Shown here: in pieces, positions 62,069 through 64,000 of the stretch
Position numbering within the stretch: position 1 is the first letter of the stretch
Layout of the letters: the number at the start of each line of letters is the position of its first letter
Assembly (NCBI GenBank): GCA_017623575.1
Contig: JAGAOS010000071.1
Location: 1-64,000 of the forward strand
Origin: Clostridia bacterium
Lineage (GTDB): Bacteria > Bacillota > Clostridia > Oscillospirales > Acutalibacteraceae
Direction of reading: 5' to 3'
Length of the DNA stretch: 64,000 nt
The notes under the pieces: generated by a model
What the model was told of the DNA's origin: nothing
Databases searched by the model: none
Seen by the model: only the letters and a program-made list of their open reading frames with translations
Made by a program: the position numbers and the translations under genes

Positions 62069-63448
62069 CTATTTAATTGCTTTATTTTTCCATTTGCCTC
62101 GGGCAAAGAAAATCACGGTAAGAATCGCGCCTGTTACCCAAGAGCAAAGAAGAGATATTTGTATACATTCCTTCATTCCGTGGGGCATACCTTCGGCGAT
62201 TGTAAGGTATGATATTCCATAAGCTAACGGTACACGCACCGCAACGGTGGTTATAAGGGAAATCCACATTGGAGTCATAGTATCACCCGCACCGCGCATT
62301 ATACCCGAAAGTCCTTGAGTTACCGCCATTGCTATATATCCAACAGCTAAAATAAACATAAGTCGGGCGGCAAGCTCTACAAGCTCAGCAGTTTCAGTGA
62401 AAACACCCATAAGGTGTCTGCCAAAAAGAAGTATTACACCCGTTATTACGGTGGAGCATCCAACCGCCATAAGTGTACCCTGCTTTGCGCCTTTGGTTAC
62501 TCTGTCATAAAGTCCGGCGCCAACATTCTGACCCGCATAGGTGGTAAGGGCGGTACCAAAGGAGAAGTTGGGCATCATGGCAAAGCCGTCTACACGCATT
62601 ATGATTACATTGGCGGCTATAAACTGCTCACCAAACTGATTTGTAAGGGACTGAACAATTATCATAGCTGATGATATTATTGCCTGAGTAAGTCCCGAAG
62701 GTAGTCCCAATTTAACAAGAGTTTTAATATAAGTACCTTGTGGCTTTAAATATTTAAATCCAAAGTCAAAATGCTGTTTCATACGGGAAAGCTTAATAAG
62801 GCAAAGAACAGAGGATATAAACTGTGCAATTATGGTTGCAAGAGCAACACCTGCAACATCCATATGAAGCACCGCAACAAAACAAATATCCAGAATAATG
62901 TTTATAACTGTTGCAACAAGCAGATAAATAAGGCTGGAAACCGAATCACCAAGTCCGCGGAGAATACCGCTTAAAATGTTGTAATACGCCATACCCGCAA
63001 TGCCTATAAGGGAAATCATTAAGTATTCATAGCACCACTGCAAAATATTTTCGGGGGTATTAAGAAGCACCAAAATCTGCCGTATAAAGGGTGCCGCAAT
63101 AGCAATAAGTCCTACGCTGGCAATTGCCGTTGCGGTAATACAGTTACCTACCGTTGCAGAAAGAGCCTTGCGGTTTTTCGCGCCAAAATACTGTGCAACC
63201 ATAACGCTGGCACCTGCCGAAATTCCTATAAATAAAACAAGTAGCATATTAAGTATTGGCAGGGCGCTGCCTACCGCCGCAATAGCATTATCGCCATGAG
63301 TGGCATATCTGCCAACAACAATGGTATCTACCGTACTGTAAAACTGCTGGGCTATATTACCTATAAGCATAGGTAATGTGAACTGTAAAATCTTTTTCCA
63401 AGGGGTACCTATGGTCATATCCACAGTTCCCGACATAAGCTTTGCCAA
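62069..63448 (-). CDS. MATE family efflux transporter
   Basis: 459 residues with about 12 membrane segments in two homologous halves. The first begins PWKKILQFTLPMLIGNIAQQFYSTVDTIVVGRY, and the second KTLVKLGLPSGLTQAIISSAMIIVQSL. This is the clostridial DinF/NorM-like group, exchanging cations for drugs or metabolites. The start is a TTG at 63448 with AGAGG 8 nt upstream; the ATG four codons later is too far from that site. Its promoter lies about 50 nt upstream. Confidence 0.94.
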   Translation of the reverse strand: MAKLMSGTVDMTIGTPWKKILQFTLPMLIGNIAQQFYSTVDTIVVGRYATHGDNAIAAVGSALPILNMLLVLFIGISAGASVMVAQYFGAKNRKALSATVGNCITATAIASVGLIAIAAPFIRQILVLLNTPENILQWCYEYLMISLIGIAGMAYYNILSGILRGLGDSVSSLIYLLVATVINIILDICFVAVLHMDVAGVALATIIAQFISSVLCLIKLSRMKQHFDFGFKYLKPQGTYIKTLVKLGLPSGLTQAIISSAMIIVQSLTNQFGEQFIAANVIIMRVDGFAMMPNFSFGTALTTYAGQNVGAGLYDRVTKGAKQGTLMAVGCSTVITGVILLFGRHLMGVFTETAELVELAARLMFILAVGYIAMAVTQGLSGIMRGAGDTMTPMWISLITTVAVRVPLAYGISYLTIAEGMPHGMKECIQISLLCSWVTGAILTVIFFARGKWKNKAIK

Positions 63449-63492
63449 TTTTTCAACCTCTTTTACCTTAAAAATATATCCTAGGTATTATA

Positions 63493-63521
63493 CCATATAT
63501 ACTCTTATTCCACAAGATTTT
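63493..63521 (-). promoter_or_regulatory. Promoter of the MATE gene
   Basis: On the minus strand TTGTGG, 17-bp spacer, TATAAT within GGTATAATACC; positions are accurate to a few bases. Confidence 0.75.
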
Positions 63522-63559
63522 TTTACCTGTTTTTTACTATTCATTACAATACACAAATA

Positions 63560-63588
63560 TTGACAAAAAATAGCTTTTAATATACAAT
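63560..63588 (+). promoter_or_regulatory. Promoter of the right-edge membrane protein gene
   Basis: TTGACA (63560-63565), 17-bp spacer, TACAAT (63583-63588). Confidence 0.85.
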
Positions 63589-63625
63589 AAAAATACATAA
63601 TAATTTTTAGTTGCAGGAGACAAAA

Positions 63626-64000
63626 ATGAACGAATATATTGTATTTTACCTTCCGTTAATTTTGGCAATAGCTCCAATTGTATTTATACACTTTGGCCCC
63701 CGTAAATTCAAAATCACCTACTGCAAAGCAATAAAATTTATGATGATTTTAAGCCTGATCAGTATTTTTGCAGTTGCCGTTTTCACTATGGTTTTTTGCA
63801 GTTATATGGGCTTTACAATAGATTATTATATACAGTTTGCTACCGTTTTTCCTGTTATGCTTGGCTTCACAAAAACATATTCAAAATTAAAAATGCAGTC
63901 AATTGATGATCTGGAACGGGGCATAACCTCTATGAATTTAGGTGTTGCAAGGGCACAGGAGGCTTATTTCAAATCGCTTTCATTACCCGAGCGGGAGACC
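63626..64000 (+). CDS. Membrane protein of unknown function, N-terminal part, cut by window edge
   Basis: 125 codons are open from the ATG at 63626 to the window end. GCAGGAG lies at a good distance upstream. Three hydrophobic segments are seen at about residues 5-22 (YIVFYLPLILAIAPIVFI), 38-58 and 65-82. A soluble helical stretch starts near 88 (KLKMQSIDDLERG). No family was recognised. It has its own sigma-A promoter and is divergent from the MATE gene. Confidence 0.8.
   Translation, partial: MNEYIVFYLPLILAIAPIVFIHFGPRKFKITYCKAIKFMMILSLISIFAVAVFTMVFCSYMGFTIDYYIQFATVFPVMLGFTKTYSKLKMQSIDDLERGITSMNLGVARAQEAYFKSLSLPERET

Overview
The window looks like a chromosomal segment of a low-to-moderate GC Firmicute, most likely a gut clostridium of the Oscillospiraceae/Ruminococcaceae type. 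The reasons are the gene orders (smc-ftsY, rsfS-LCP-yqeK-nadD-yhbY, infC-rpmI-rplT), an anaerobic ribonucleotide reductase, formate-tetrahydrofolate ligase, a clostridial single-chain PurL, a GlgC/GlgD pair and strong GGAGG ribosome binding sites. Most genes are on the minus strand. No rRNA, tRNA, CRISPR array, transposase or integrase was recognised.

Layout. 1-453 is the 5' part of a DUF1016/YhcG-type nuclease gene cut by the left edge. 545-4755 (minus) carries a CD1247-like acidic zinc-ribbon protein, efp, an M24 peptidase, aroQ, a TIM-barrel protein, yqeG and rpsU. 4843-23685 (minus) is a tightly packed housekeeping block: leuS, rsfS, an LCP protein, yqeK, nadD, yhbY, an ITPase, ftsY, smc, a radical SAM gene, rnc, plsX, trmFO, topA, dprA and a SpoU methylase. 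23764-25095 is infC-rpmI-rplT behind an L20-type leader with an attenuator; infC probably starts at AUU or AUC.

25133-28219 is the accessory spot: a TIR-STAND ATPase-TPR protein (NLR-like, probable phage defence) lies behind an XRE repressor gene, divergent from an 83-residue DUF6809-like gene. The shared promoter region holds two near-identical palindromes, each inside a promoter spacer. 28306-32274 (plus) is murI, a DUF1934 gene, argS and an EamA transporter. 32388-36296 (minus) is a clan GH-A glycosidase, a 31-codon ORF, a 1-phosphofructokinase-type kinase, a lipoprotein and trxB. 36437-39658 is nrdD, fused to a glutaredoxin-like domain, and nrdG; their promoters carry NrdR-box-like palindromes, as does the divergent promoter of a coiled-coil gene (39819-40658). 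A PHP phosphoesterase follows.

41440-55441 (minus) is a 14-kb purine operon. A sigma-A promoter and a ZTP (pfl) riboswitch with terminator precede purE, a purF homologue lacking the N-terminal cysteine, an AAC(3)-family acetyltransferase, purM, purN, a PurO-type IMP cyclohydrolase, a stand-alone AICAR formyltransferase, purD, purL and fhs. 55602-61682 (minus) is the glycogen operon glgB-glgC-glgD-glgA. A MATE exporter and the 5' end of a membrane protein gene close the window.

Three copies of a structured hairpin repeat lie directly after the stop codons of purH, purF and glgD. They share an identical apical core and have different but still complementary outer stems. Other GC-rich palindromic repeats occupy the same intergenic gaps. 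Besides the TIR-STAND module these are the least explained elements seen here.
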